Assembly (NCBI RefSeq): GCF_003024155.1
Contig: NZ_CP028136.1
Span: 4,278,001 to 4,342,000 of the forward strand
Reading direction: 5' to 3'
DNA from: Christiangramia fulva
Lineage (GTDB): Bacteria > Bacteroidota > Bacteroidia > Flavobacteriales > Flavobacteriaceae
Length of the DNA stretch: 64,000 nucleotides
Translations under genes and position numbers: made by a program
The notes under the pieces: model-generated
Database searches by the model: none
Told to the model about the DNA's origin: nothing
The model's input: only the letters and a program-made list of their open reading frames with translations
In this document: positions 51,785 through 60,436 of the stretch, piece by piece
Layout of the letters: the number at the start of each line of letters is the position of its first letter
How positions within the stretch are numbered: the first letter of the stretch is position 1

Positions 51785-54700
51785 TTAAATTTGTTTTTCA
51801 ATTATATTAATCTCCTCATCCGTCAAACCATAAAGTTCATAAACAAGCTGGTCAATTTCGGCTTCTAATGAAGTGGTGTCGGCGGCGGGGTTTTCTTTTT
51901 TGAGAGATAGAATTTTCTCAACCGCTACAGTAATTTCCTCATTAAAAGGTGGCTCCATTAACGGAATTTTTTCAAAAAAGACCTTTTGCACCATATACCC
52001 TCCAGTATCGAGTTTCGTTATATATTCGCGTATTAAATAATTTCCAATTTTAGAATTTAGTAGACCTAACAAGTACTTTATATTGGCACCTGTGGCAATA
52101 AAAGTAGTTTTATCGCAATAATAACCTTGATCATCAAATCCAAAACGTGGAAAATTTGATGTGTCGTTTTTATGAATTCTCATGGTTTCGGCGTAAACTA
52201 ATTTTTCTTCTTGAAAAGAAGCATAATAAGCAACTGAATCCTGAATTTCATACCATTTATATGGCCCCGGTTTTCTTCCTATCTTTTCTCCATTATTTCT
52301 AGGGGTAAGTTTCTCTTTTAATGGTTCTAAAAAATTCTTTACAATTGGATATTGTTCTATATCTATACCCCTTCTTGTGAAAATTAACCATAAATCTTGA
52401 TGTACAAAACCAAATCTCCTTATATCTCTCCCTCTTAAATAGGGTACTATAATTTCCTCATTTTTTGGATCATCTTCAATAAGTTTTTCTTTGGTTGCTT
52501 TGTTTATTATAAAGGCTTCGTTAAATCCAGTTTTAATTCCATAATTAATGGAAAGGTCCCAAAATTGAATTTCCCTCCCTTTTATTTTAAGTTTTTCATT
52601 TAGAACCAATTTTTTTGGAGATACAATGTTCCAATAATCACTAGCCAAATTAAAAATTTGAACTTTATTACTCTCCACATAATCCTTAATTTCTTCCAAT
52701 TTGAAGGACTCTTTTATGAGAGTTGCACTATTAATATTTTTTGTAACACCAGATGATAACAAGAGAATGTTTGTATCAACCGAAGCTTCTTCAAAAACTT
52801 GGAAATAATTAAAATCAATAAGTTGAATACATTCAGTTTTTCTACACAAAAAATCGCGAAATGATTTCCCATAATTAGCCCTCATCCATTTGTTAGAAGT
52901 GATAAAATTCAGTAGTCCGTTTTCAGACAAGATTTCAAGTCCTTTTTCATAAAATAAAACATAAATATCACCCATTTGTTCAAAGGTTTGATATTTTGTC
53001 TTAATGAGGGAAAAATCAAAATCCATTTTTTGAATCTGCACATACGGCGGATTCCCCATCACTACATCAAATCCTATATATTCTCCAGTATCATCCAGGA
53101 CCTCTGGGAACTCAAAGCGCCATTCAAAAGCATTTTCATAGATCTTATTATCCTTTATCCCCTGGATCTCAACCTCTAGTTTTTTACTCTCTTTGGTTAG
53201 CTTTTCCAGCTTTTTATTCCAGGCAGCTTTTTCCCGTTTTGACATTTCAAACATCTGGGTTTGATTGCTCATCAAAAAGATCTCGCCCTTTACTTTTTGC
53301 AGCCGCTTTACTTTGGGATCGTTAGCAGAGATCTCGCTCCTAAAATCGTTCTTGATGTCGTGGATGATCCTTTCCATTTCCCGCTTCTGCTCCTTATTTT
53401 GCGCATTTCGGTAAGTGTCAACCGCCTCCCTGTAACTGTCTATGCTCCATTTACTGTCTTTCAGGGCCGTGCTCAGGTCTGCATCCAGGTCAAAACGACT
53501 TATCAGGGAGTTCCCACACTTGATGTTTATATCAATATTGGGCAGGGTTTCCAGTTCGGTCTCGTTCCGGTAATAAGCATTTTTTAAAAGCTCGATCCAT
53601 AATCGCAAACGACATATCTTAACCGAGTTGGAATTAATGTCCACTCCAAAAAGACAGTTCTCGATGATTTGCTGTTTTTCATGGAAAAGCGCCTCCTGTA
53701 CCCGCTGGCTCTCCTTTGAGTTAGGATTGTACTCAAACAGTTCGCCTTCCTCATCGGTCACCACCAGCTCGTCATTTACCACTTCTACCTGGTACTCCTT
53801 CAGCCTCCTACCTGAGCGATCCTGCAGGATATTCAGGTCGTTCTTAATGGCGATCATCTCGTTCAAAGCAGAGACCAGAAAATGTCCGCTTCCCACAGCG
53901 GGATCACAGATCTTTAAACTGTTTATAATTTCATTGGCTTCCTTACGGTCTTCTATGCTATCGTAAAGTTCGTCCAGGTCTTTACAATTCCAGTCCTTCG
54001 TTTCATTGAACTTTTGTACCACCGCTCTCCTGATGGTTTCCCGGCACATATACATGGTGATAAAACCAGGAGTAAAGAAAGACCCATCTTTATAGCCATT
54101 TATCTTTTCAAAGATCAACCCAAGAACAGAGGCATTAATCAGGGTTTTATTTTCCTCCTGTATGGCCTCTCCTCCTTCACTACTAAAGTCGTAGGCGTTT
54201 AGGAATTCAAAGAGATATTCCAGCGCATTCAACTCCCCGCTTCGCTTCTTGCCTTTTTTATCTTTTAATACCGTGGCGCTGTAAATTGGAAGGACCTTAT
54301 CGTCACGGAGGTTGCTTATAAATAAGGTGGAATGTTCTATATCTGTTGGTTCAAATAGCGAACTGTTAAGATAAGGCACCTTCTCAAACAATTTCTTTAC
54401 ATCTTCATTTCGCTTCCCGTATTGCCTTGCCAGTACCTGAAAGAAAAGACTATTGAGATCGTCATAATCATGAATTCTATCCATGTTCAGGAACTCATAG
54501 GATCTATCACCCTTATGATAAGTGACCAGTTGCGCCTCCAGCAATTTCAGGAAAAGGATCCGATTGAGCCAGGTTATACTTAGTTCCAGGCCGACATTAA
54601 AAAGTCGTTCCTCATGGATAGAACCAAATTGGGAAGGATTCTCTAATCGGCTGATCTTATCGGTGCTATCAAGCTGGATAATGGCATTTTCGAGAAATGA

Positions 54701-55576
54701 ACCGGTATTGCGTTTACCTTTCGGCTGCCGCTCGATGATCTTCTTCCCGCCTTGTTTGGTTTCAGTTAGGCCTATAATATGAAGTAATTCGCCATAAAAC
54801 CTTTTGTCCAGGCTGTTGCTATCGTTAGTAAAAGGCAACTTGAGAAGATGCTCAGGGGAAAAGAGTTTAAACAGCGTAATTAGCTTATTGTCGTCTTTCG
54901 GATTATTGTTCCGCAAGAGTTTTTCATAATTCCTGATATCGAAATAAGTAAACTCAAAGTTGACCTCCAATTGTGTGATAAAAGGTTCGGCAATTTCCCG
55001 ATAGAAGAAATCGGTAGTCTTCCCGGCCAGTCGTCCGGCTTCAAAATCCTCGAATTGGTTGACCAGCCTTTTGTTCTGCGCAAATGCCTTTTCAAATAGA
55101 TTGGCGTCAAAAATAAACCACTCGTTGATGTTGGTGGCAACCAGGTATTTTACTTCCAGGTTCTTCTGGCTAATGCGTTCCCTCAGGTAATACAACACTA
55201 GTTCCTGAAAAGCTTTGACATTAAGTCTGTCCTTACTGATCATTTCTGACCTGTTGGTGGGCTTCTTGGCCTCTATGATCACACCCACAGTACTTTTGGC
55301 CTTTTTACCATTATGGATCACCAGGTCATTACGGCCTTTGGTATTGATGAAATGATCTGGATCGTAATAGGTCTTTTTTAAAAAGTCTGTGACCAGGTTT
55401 TTATGGAACTCTTCAGACTCCGTATCATTGGTTCTATCCAGTAAGTTCTTAAGGTTTTCTTTGAACTGCTCAATACGGGAGCGGTTGGGCTTTACCTTCA
55501 AGAAAGCTTTATTGAGAGCTTTTCTCGGCTTTAGTATTTGTAGGTTCCCTGAGTTGATTTCCTGTCCTGTCTGCAT
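51785..55576 (-). CDS. Type IIG (Eco57I-like) restriction-modification enzyme
   Basis: 1263 residues combining nuclease, methylase and specificity parts. A PD-(D/E)XK nuclease lies at the N-terminus: GRNDLVIHNG with D84, then IIEAKKP with E102/K104. The N6-adenine methylase has motif I DPAVGSGHF near residue 560 and motif IV NPPY near 843. The last ~400 residues are the target-recognition part (LRGRDIRRFGF, NSKIGNYLIREYITKLDTGGYMVQK). One protein would both cut and methylate. Base composition becomes visibly more A+T-rich from about 53.05 kb downstream, exactly at the recognition part. Confidence 0.93.
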   Translation of the reverse strand: MQTGQEINSGNLQILKPRKALNKAFLKVKPNRSRIEQFKENLKNLLDRTNDTESEEFHKNLVTDFLKKTYYDPDHFINTKGRNDLVIHNGKKAKSTVGVIIEAKKPTNRSEMISKDRLNVKAFQELVLYYLRERISQKNLEVKYLVATNINEWFIFDANLFEKAFAQNKRLVNQFEDFEAGRLAGKTTDFFYREIAEPFITQLEVNFEFTYFDIRNYEKLLRNNNPKDDNKLITLFKLFSPEHLLKLPFTNDSNSLDKRFYGELLHIIGLTETKQGGKKIIERQPKGKRNTGSFLENAIIQLDSTDKISRLENPSQFGSIHEERLFNVGLELSITWLNRILFLKLLEAQLVTYHKGDRSYEFLNMDRIHDYDDLNSLFFQVLARQYGKRNEDVKKLFEKVPYLNSSLFEPTDIEHSTLFISNLRDDKVLPIYSATVLKDKKGKKRSGELNALEYLFEFLNAYDFSSEGGEAIQEENKTLINASVLGLIFEKINGYKDGSFFTPGFITMYMCRETIRRAVVQKFNETKDWNCKDLDELYDSIEDRKEANEIINSLKICDPAVGSGHFLVSALNEMIAIKNDLNILQDRSGRRLKEYQVEVVNDELVVTDEEGELFEYNPNSKESQRVQEALFHEKQQIIENCLFGVDINSNSVKICRLRLWIELLKNAYYRNETELETLPNIDINIKCGNSLISRFDLDADLSTALKDSKWSIDSYREAVDTYRNAQNKEQKREMERIIHDIKNDFRSEISANDPKVKRLQKVKGEIFLMSNQTQMFEMSKREKAAWNKKLEKLTKESKKLEVEIQGIKDNKIYENAFEWRFEFPEVLDDTGEYIGFDVVMGNPPYVQIQKMDFDFSLIKTKYQTFEQMGDIYVLFYEKGLEILSENGLLNFITSNKWMRANYGKSFRDFLCRKTECIQLIDFNYFQVFEEASVDTNILLLSSGVTKNINSATLIKESFKLEEIKDYVESNKVQIFNLASDYWNIVSPKKLVLNEKLKIKGREIQFWDLSINYGIKTGFNEAFIINKATKEKLIEDDPKNEEIIVPYLRGRDIRRFGFVHQDLWLIFTRRGIDIEQYPIVKNFLEPLKEKLTPRNNGEKIGRKPGPYKWYEIQDSVAYYASFQEEKLVYAETMRIHKNDTSNFPRFGFDDQGYYCDKTTFIATGANIKYLLGLLNSKIGNYLIREYITKLDTGGYMVQKVFFEKIPLMEPPFNEEITVAVEKILSLKKENPAADTTSLEAEIDQLVYELYGLTDEEINIIEKQI

Positions 55577-55952
55577 GCAGAAATGGAGTTATATGTAAAA
55601 AGCAGTTTGTAGGGAATACTGCATTGAAATTGATTAAGTTAAATTTTTAACAAGATATAAAGAAGATTTAAAACTTGAACAAGAGTAAAAAAAAGCTTTT
55701 AACAGAATTTAGTTAATTCTTTTTCACTAAATTCAAAGTATATCTTTAAAATCTTTCCTGGTCTAAAAACCGGAAAAATCCCCTACCATGCCTTAACCCG
55801 GAGGATAGAAGAAAACAGGATGTATAGAAAAATAATGCTTATGGTAAAATTAAAATAAAATGACAAGTATTTCTTTCCTAAAGAAATTTCCCTGGAGCGA
55901 GCTAATTAAAATCTGAAATCTGGTTATATTTTAAATTAGAAAATATAAAATA
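55577..55952. other. Spacer upstream of the CPBP gene
   Basis: This A+T-rich spacer of 376 bp holds copy 1 of the 23-bp repeat and presumably the divergent promoters for the restriction-modification operon and the CPBP gene. No small gene was recognised. Confidence 0.45.
55765..55787 (+). repeat. 23-bp direct repeat, copy 1
   Basis: Exact 23-bp repeat with core ACCGGAAAAATCCCC. The second copy is at 56831-56853, in the same orientation; the two flank the CPBP gene. Confidence 0.8.
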
Positions 55953-56759
55953 ATGTCCATTAATAGATTTTCACCCCCACTGCCTGTTCTTACCAGAGTT
56001 ATTTTGTTCTACTTATTTAGTATTATAATTTTTGCGACTATTTCCGGTATTTTTAAGGGGTTATCGCACAGCGATCAGCTCTCCCTTCTTTTTACTTCTA
56101 TATTAACCTTCATTCTTGCTTACATATTTGCAAAGTGGGAAAAACTTAGTTTAAGGGAAATTGGAATAGGATTTCAATATAAAAGTCTTTTGAAATTTTT
56201 AAGCGGCTTTGGAATTGGGGTTTTAATGGTTTCTATACAAGCACTAATAACTTCGAATTTTGCAGAGGTAACCTTTTTACCTTCTCCCAATGTTTCCGTT
56301 GTAAGCATTGGATCAGCATTTACGCTTTACTTTCTTGTCGCCGTAAGAGAGGAATTAGTATTTCGATCTTACCTCCTAAGAAGCCTGGCCAAAGCTATAA
56401 ATCCAATATTTGCTTTATGTATGATGACAGGTATTTTTATTGTGGAGCATATTATTGCTGGAATGTCTTGGAAATTCGCAATAATAGGCTCCGGGCTAGG
56501 TGCGATTTTATTTGGCCTGGCCGCTCTTAAAAGCAAAGGGTTAGCATTGCCATTAGGCATTCATTTTTCCTGGAATTTTACGCAGTGGATATTGGGATTT
56601 AAAAATAACAATGGTGTATGGAGAGAGGTAATAACAAAAGGGAATGAAGGATATGCTGAAAACATAGCGTTAATAGGCTTTATAATCGCAATGACCACAG
56701 GGATCACAGGTATATTACTTTATTATAAAAAATATAATAAATTAAATAGCAGTTTGTAA
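55953..56759 (+). CDS. CPBP-family intramembrane glutamic protease (Abi)
   Basis: A 268-residue protein with about eight transmembrane helices. The CPBP motifs are complete: EExxxR at E133-R138 (REELVFRSYLL), FxxxH with H166 (FIVEH) and HxxxN with H204/N208 (HFSWN). These are putative CAAX-type or general intramembrane proteases, often tied to bacteriocin immunity. It stands alone between two copies of a 23-bp direct repeat, beside defence-like genes, which fits an accessory cassette. Confidence 0.93.
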   Translation: MSINRFSPPLPVLTRVILFYLFSIIIFATISGIFKGLSHSDQLSLLFTSILTFILAYIFAKWEKLSLREIGIGFQYKSLLKFLSGFGIGVLMVSIQALITSNFAEVTFLPSPNVSVVSIGSAFTLYFLVAVREELVFRSYLLRSLAKAINPIFALCMMTGIFIVEHIIAGMSWKFAIIGSGLGAILFGLAALKSKGLALPLGIHFSWNFTQWILGFKNNNGVWREVITKGNEGYAENIALIGFIIAMTTGITGILLYYKKYNKLNSSL

Positions 56760-56830
56760 CCGGACCCCTATCCCGACCGACGGCAGGTTAATGATTTATC
56801 GTATATATAATCCTTTTAGCCATTAAACGA

Positions 56831-56853
56831 AAAAACCGGAAAAATCCCCTACC
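56831..56853 (+). repeat. 23-bp direct repeat, copy 2
   Basis: Identical to 55765-55787, 1066 bp apart in the same orientation. It lies 67 bp upstream of a small membrane-protein frame. Confidence 0.8.
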
Positions 56854-56919
56854 TCATTTTCTTTAAAGAAACTATTTTAGCTTTAGGTTTTAATCCTGAG
56901 TTTTAAATACATACATTTT

Positions 56920-57096
56920 ATGATAGTTTCTATTACCTCAATTTTTATCGGGATTAGCATTGGCCTGATTATTTCATTTCTTCTTTGGCTTATCAACAGA
57001 ATGGAATTAGAAAAGAAGCTTAAAATATTTGCCTGTTGTATCGGTATGCTTATTATATCATTTGGAATTTATATAAGCCTCTTTTATTATTTATAG
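56920..57096 (+). CDS. Possible small membrane protein, 58 residues
   Basis: An ATG-initiated frame of 58 residues with two hydrophobic helices (SITSIFIGISIGLIISFLLW and IFACCIGMLIISFGIYISLF) separated by a charged loop (NRMELEKKLK), a convincing membrane hairpin. It follows a 23-bp repeat copy and overlaps the end of the convergent gene by 10 bp. No homologue is recognised. Confidence 0.5.
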   Translation: MIVSITSIFIGISIGLIISFLLWLINRMELEKKLKIFACCIGMLIISFGIYISLFYYL

Positions 57097-57488
57097 TCTA
57101 TATAAAACCAAATTTCTTTACTAATTAGTCCGGGTAATTCGGGTATACTCCAGCTAATTACATCTACTTTCCCGGCATCATTTTTTATCAATCGGAAAAG
57201 AGCAGGCAGTGGAGTATCCTCTTCACCATTTATTAGCTGGGTGTGATAAGTTTCAATAAGCCCCTCTTCTTTTGCATTTATTATCCAGCGCTGAACATCT
57301 ATTTCTTCCTTTCCAAAAGAGGTAATCCAAATGGTATCAGCAGAAATCTTGAGGGTTCTTTTTATCCATTCAAATTCGCCAGAATTTGGCCCTGTTTTGT
57401 ATTCCGTAAGCAGGGTGGTATAACTTTTCGATTGACCAAATCCAAAGCTAAAAAAAAATAGAGTGAAAAAAAGCAATAAACTCCTCAT
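57087..57488 (-). CDS. Secreted protein of unknown function
   Basis: 133 residues: signal peptide MRSLLLFFTLFFFSFGFG, then a soluble part with no recognised family (EFEWIKRTLKISADTIWITSF, IIPALFRLI-type strands). The pattern of alternating strands suggests a small beta protein. It has no operon partner; the closest neighbours are an SRAP gene on the same strand and a tiny membrane frame opposite. Confidence 0.7.
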   Translation of the reverse strand: MRSLLLFFTLFFFSFGFGQSKSYTTLLTEYKTGPNSGEFEWIKRTLKISADTIWITSFGKEEIDVQRWIINAKEEGLIETYHTQLINGEEDTPLPALFRLIKNDAGKVDVISWSIPELPGLISKEIWFYIDYK

Positions 57489-57733
57489 TTCAACATTTTT
57501 TTAAAGCTACCGCAAAAAGATTAAAAAAAGGGAAATTCGCTGTTACCTGAATTTCCCTCATTAAACCCGATCCGGGGGAACGGATTATTTCAGTATATTA
57601 ATACTAATTGGCTCTCGTAAGGTCGGTCCTTAATGGGTCATAGCACTAAATAAGCATTTTCACCTAATAATTTCTAATCTACAAAATTTATATGTTTTCC
57701 TATATTAACTTTTAAAATATCCTTTTTCCCGGG

Positions 57734-58483
57734 TTAATTAAAGACTTCCTGAAGATCAGAATCAATAGCTTCCACAGGTTCGAGTACTTTTTCGGTATTC
57801 TTTAGCTCTCTATTGACCTTTAACCTGTAATTCATTACAGGATGCGCTTTAAATGATTTCGTGGTAAAACCTTCATCCATAATTCCTTTAATGACACTCT
57901 CACCTTGATCATCACTTATCCAGTCTAATTCATATTTCCGATCAAGAGCAAGTGGCATTCGCTTCTTGTCATTATGAATCGATTCAAAAAGAGGATTAGC
58001 ATTCACGGTTAGTAAGCTAACCGTATACTTTTCTTCAGTGTCTTTATTGTAAATTCCTGCAAAAGTAAAGATTTCCCTATCCATATAATTTTTACTCTCA
58101 CTTAAATAGCAAAAATAGGGTTGGCTGTTTTTACCATAATGATGCGGCTCAAAAAAACCATCGCAAAAAATTAAACATCTGGATTCATGAATAGGTTGAC
58201 GATAAGAATTAGAGGTGAAAACAGATTCTGCCTTCGCATTCAAAGTGTTATATTTTCTATTTCTGAAAAACTCATCAGAAGTTCCCCTGTGCCAGTTGGG
58301 AACTAAACCCCAGGTTGCAGGAAACCAATGTTCGGGCTCATCTTGAGGAATAATGTAAATACTACTGTGGGAAAATCCGTCATTTAGAAAATAAGGTTCA
58401 AATTCGCCGGGATTGTATGGAGTTCGGTCCATATACCTGGTTAAATTATCTTCCGATTGATTTAGGGATTTTTGATAGCACAT
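57734..58483 (-). CDS. SRAP-domain protein (HMCES/YedK-type)
   Basis: 249 residues with the full SRAP active site: Cys2 right after the initiator Met, N82 in TLNAKAE, E112 in GFFEPHH and H170 in SIHNDKKRMPL. Proteins of this family form a stable thiazolidine link to abasic sites in single-stranded DNA and shield them during replication. It is followed upstream on the same strand, after 76 bp, by a degenerate paralogue. It is a cytoplasmic genome-maintenance protein. Confidence 0.94.
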   Translation of the reverse strand: MCYQKSLNQSEDNLTRYMDRTPYNPGEFEPYFLNDGFSHSSIYIIPQDEPEHWFPATWGLVPNWHRGTSDEFFRNRKYNTLNAKAESVFTSNSYRQPIHESRCLIFCDGFFEPHHYGKNSQPYFCYLSESKNYMDREIFTFAGIYNKDTEEKYTVSLLTVNANPLFESIHNDKKRMPLALDRKYELDWISDDQGESVIKGIMDEGFTTKSFKAHPVMNYRLKVNRELKNTEKVLEPVEAIDSDLQEVFN

Positions 58484-58559
58484 GAAAAAGTATTTTAGAA
58501 CTTACTATTAAAGATAAAGGGAAATTAAATAAAGTTTTTGATTTCGAAGAAGTAAAAAT

Positions 58560-59186
58560 CTACCTCTGTCCATTAAAAAATGAGGGATTTAAGTAATGAC
58601 TTGTTAGTTTTTGTTTGGAATAGCCGGTGATAAGAATCTCCTTCAGTCTTTTAGTGGTAAGGTCTTTTCTTAGCCATTCCCACTCTACTTCCCTACTGAG
58701 AATTAAAGGAAAATGATTTTCTTTTTCTTTGTAGGGCCCAACGACTAAAGCTACATTCCAATACTCAGGCTTTACTTCATTATAGATGCCGGCTACGGCA
58801 AACATTTTTCTGTTTTTTGGGTAAAAATATTCAGGTGGATCTTCCGTGTCCCTTCCCTGAAATACCAGACCATCTAAAAGCACCAGGCATCTCCGATTTT
58901 TAATTGGCGCAGATACTAAATTCTGAAGGATTTCTTGACTGGTGAACGTAAATAAATGAGGACCCTTTTTTCTGAATTGATCTATATCAGAAATATTTTC
59001 TGGAATAAAGCCCCACTCCATGGGATATATTTCCACAGGGTTTTCCTGGGGAATACAAAATAAATTAGGAAAGGAAGTCGGCTTTGATAAAAAGCCCGGT
59101 TTGTATAGAAGCCTAACATGAAAGGAACTATCAAATTCTCTTTCTACCACTTCCTCCTTAGAAGTAAAAGAAACTGCTTTTAGCAT
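58560..59186 (-). CDS. Degenerate SRAP-fold paralogue
   Basis: 208 residues aligning in fold with the neighbouring SRAP protein: FPNLFCIPQENPVEIYPMEWGFIPE matches the IIPQDEPEHWFPATWGLVPN segment, RRCLVLLDGLVF matches SRCLIFCDGFF, and KMFAVAGIYNE matches FTFAGIYNK. Every catalytic position is lost: residue 2 is Leu, the NAKAE segment reads FTSQE, the E and His sites are replaced. It is shorter but uninterrupted, so it is probably a functional non-catalytic relative or partner rather than a pseudogene. Confidence 0.8.
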   Translation of the reverse strand: MLKAVSFTSKEEVVEREFDSSFHVRLLYKPGFLSKPTSFPNLFCIPQENPVEIYPMEWGFIPENISDIDQFRKKGPHLFTFTSQEILQNLVSAPIKNRRCLVLLDGLVFQGRDTEDPPEYFYPKNRKMFAVAGIYNEVKPEYWNVALVVGPYKEKENHFPLILSREVEWEWLRKDLTTKRLKEILITGYSKQKLTSHYLNPSFFNGQR

Positions 59187-59324
59187 TTTAGTAACTTTAA
59201 TATAAGATTTGAATTAATTACAAAGGAGCCTTTAATTTTATAATTATTTAACCAATCTTTAGACAATATGGTTTCTACTTTTTTATCAATGAGTAAATAA
59301 TTTTTTGATCCAAATTAAAAATCA

Positions 59325-59717
59325 ATGCCATTAAGACCTCGCAAAAGTTTTGAAAAATACGACCGAACCGAAGTTGAAGGGGAACTAGAAGGTTTTCAAT
59401 TTGATTATTTCTACACCGGAAAAAGGGAGGGTAAAACCTATTCTAATTTAATTGAACTGGTAGTGGTTACTTTTTGCATCGATGCTAACGAAAATCTTTT
59501 CTACAGGTATACCATTTATTATGGAGAAAAGAAATTATGGAAAGAAATTATACTAAAGCAAAGCCAGGATTTTTTAAGATCGATCGGTATAAGCGAATCC
59601 TTTGTTCAAAGTACATTGCGGTATTTTGAAGTGTCGTCAGATAAATACCTACCAGCCGAGAAGTTTGAGCAAAAATTCTTTGAATTGAATGCTAAATCAA
59701 AAAATACAAATATTTAG
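59325..59717 (+). CDS. Unrecognised soluble protein
   Basis: 130 residues, no signal peptide or membrane helix. Motifs seen are RPRKSFEKYDRTEVEGELEGFQFDYFYTGKREGK, then strands (LIELVVVTFCIDANENLFYRYTIYYGEKKLW) and helices. No family recognised. It begins 138 bp after the divergent SRAP pair. Confidence 0.65.
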   Translation: MPLRPRKSFEKYDRTEVEGELEGFQFDYFYTGKREGKTYSNLIELVVVTFCIDANENLFYRYTIYYGEKKLWKEIILKQSQDFLRSIGISESFVQSTLRYFEVSSDKYLPAEKFEQKFFELNAKSKNTNI

Positions 59718-59875
59718 AACTGGATTTTTCCTAACATAATTCCGGTTACTAGAAAGAATAAGAGTTTCAAAGCCACCGAATCAATATTTAACAATAGTTT
59801 ATTTGTTATCAACGTTGTTTTATAACTTTTAAACGTAAATTTGACCATTATAATGTATGTAATACCTTACAAAAA

Positions 59876-60202
59876 ATGTATATTACATCTTCATCTGGAC
59901 AGAATTCTGTAACGGATGGAATTAGATTGGAGCAATTAGTACAGAAATATGATCTGTTTAAAGTTCAAAAGCTGGTTAAGTACAATCTGATTATCATCGA
60001 TAATTCTAACAGGGTTTACCTTACAGATAAAGGAAAGATTGCAAGAAAATTCGGTTTCGAGAAATTAATAGAATTGGAAAACCTTGAAAAGAAAATTCTA
60101 AAAAGAAATATGGTTCTGTGGACTTTGAAAAACGGTATTTTATATTTTTCCTTGATCACTTTAATCATCCTCCTGGTTTTAATCACCATCCAAATAATTT
60201 AA
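59876..60202 (+). CDS. Small membrane-anchored winged-helix-like protein
   Basis: 108 residues. The N-terminal ~75 residues resemble a winged helix ending in the DKGKIARKFGF turn (VQKYDLFKVQKLVKYNLIIIDNSNRVYLTDKG), and the last 25 residues form one transmembrane helix (LYFSLITLIILLVLITIQII). The function is not recognised. The hypothesis of a membrane-tethered regulator rests on structure alone. Confidence 0.6.
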   Translation: MYITSSSGQNSVTDGIRLEQLVQKYDLFKVQKLVKYNLIIIDNSNRVYLTDKGKIARKFGFEKLIELENLEKKILKRNMVLWTLKNGILYFSLITLIILLVLITIQII

Positions 60203-60231
60203 AAAACAATATTCTCCAATATGATGGATTC

Positions 60232-60411
60232 TCACTTTTTGGATTCCTTATTTATAATCGTACGGTAAAGAGCCTTCTGTTTTAGTATTAAAATTAATAA
60301 TAAAACAAGAAGAACGAATAGAAGGATCCTAGTAGGTGGAAAATAGAAAGCATCTGTTTTATAAATTATGATATAAAGTAATAAAAAGAAATTGAATATC
60401 AGTCTACCCAA
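60232..60411 (-). CDS. Possible small membrane frame behind integrase
   Basis: A frame of about 59 residues (TTG start at 60411) with two hydrophobic stretches (IFNFFLLLYIIIY and RILLFVLLVLLLILIL) and a basic tail. It has no good ATG and stays open up to a stop overlapping the end of the integrase gene. It may be a real small gene, or the 3' remnant of a gene cut by element insertion. Confidence 0.3.
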   Translation of the reverse strand: MGRLIFNFFLLLYIIIYKTDAFYFPPTRILLFVLLVLLLILILKQKALYRTIINKESKK

Positions 60412-60436
60412 ATAAAAACTCCGTTGTTTCCAGATA

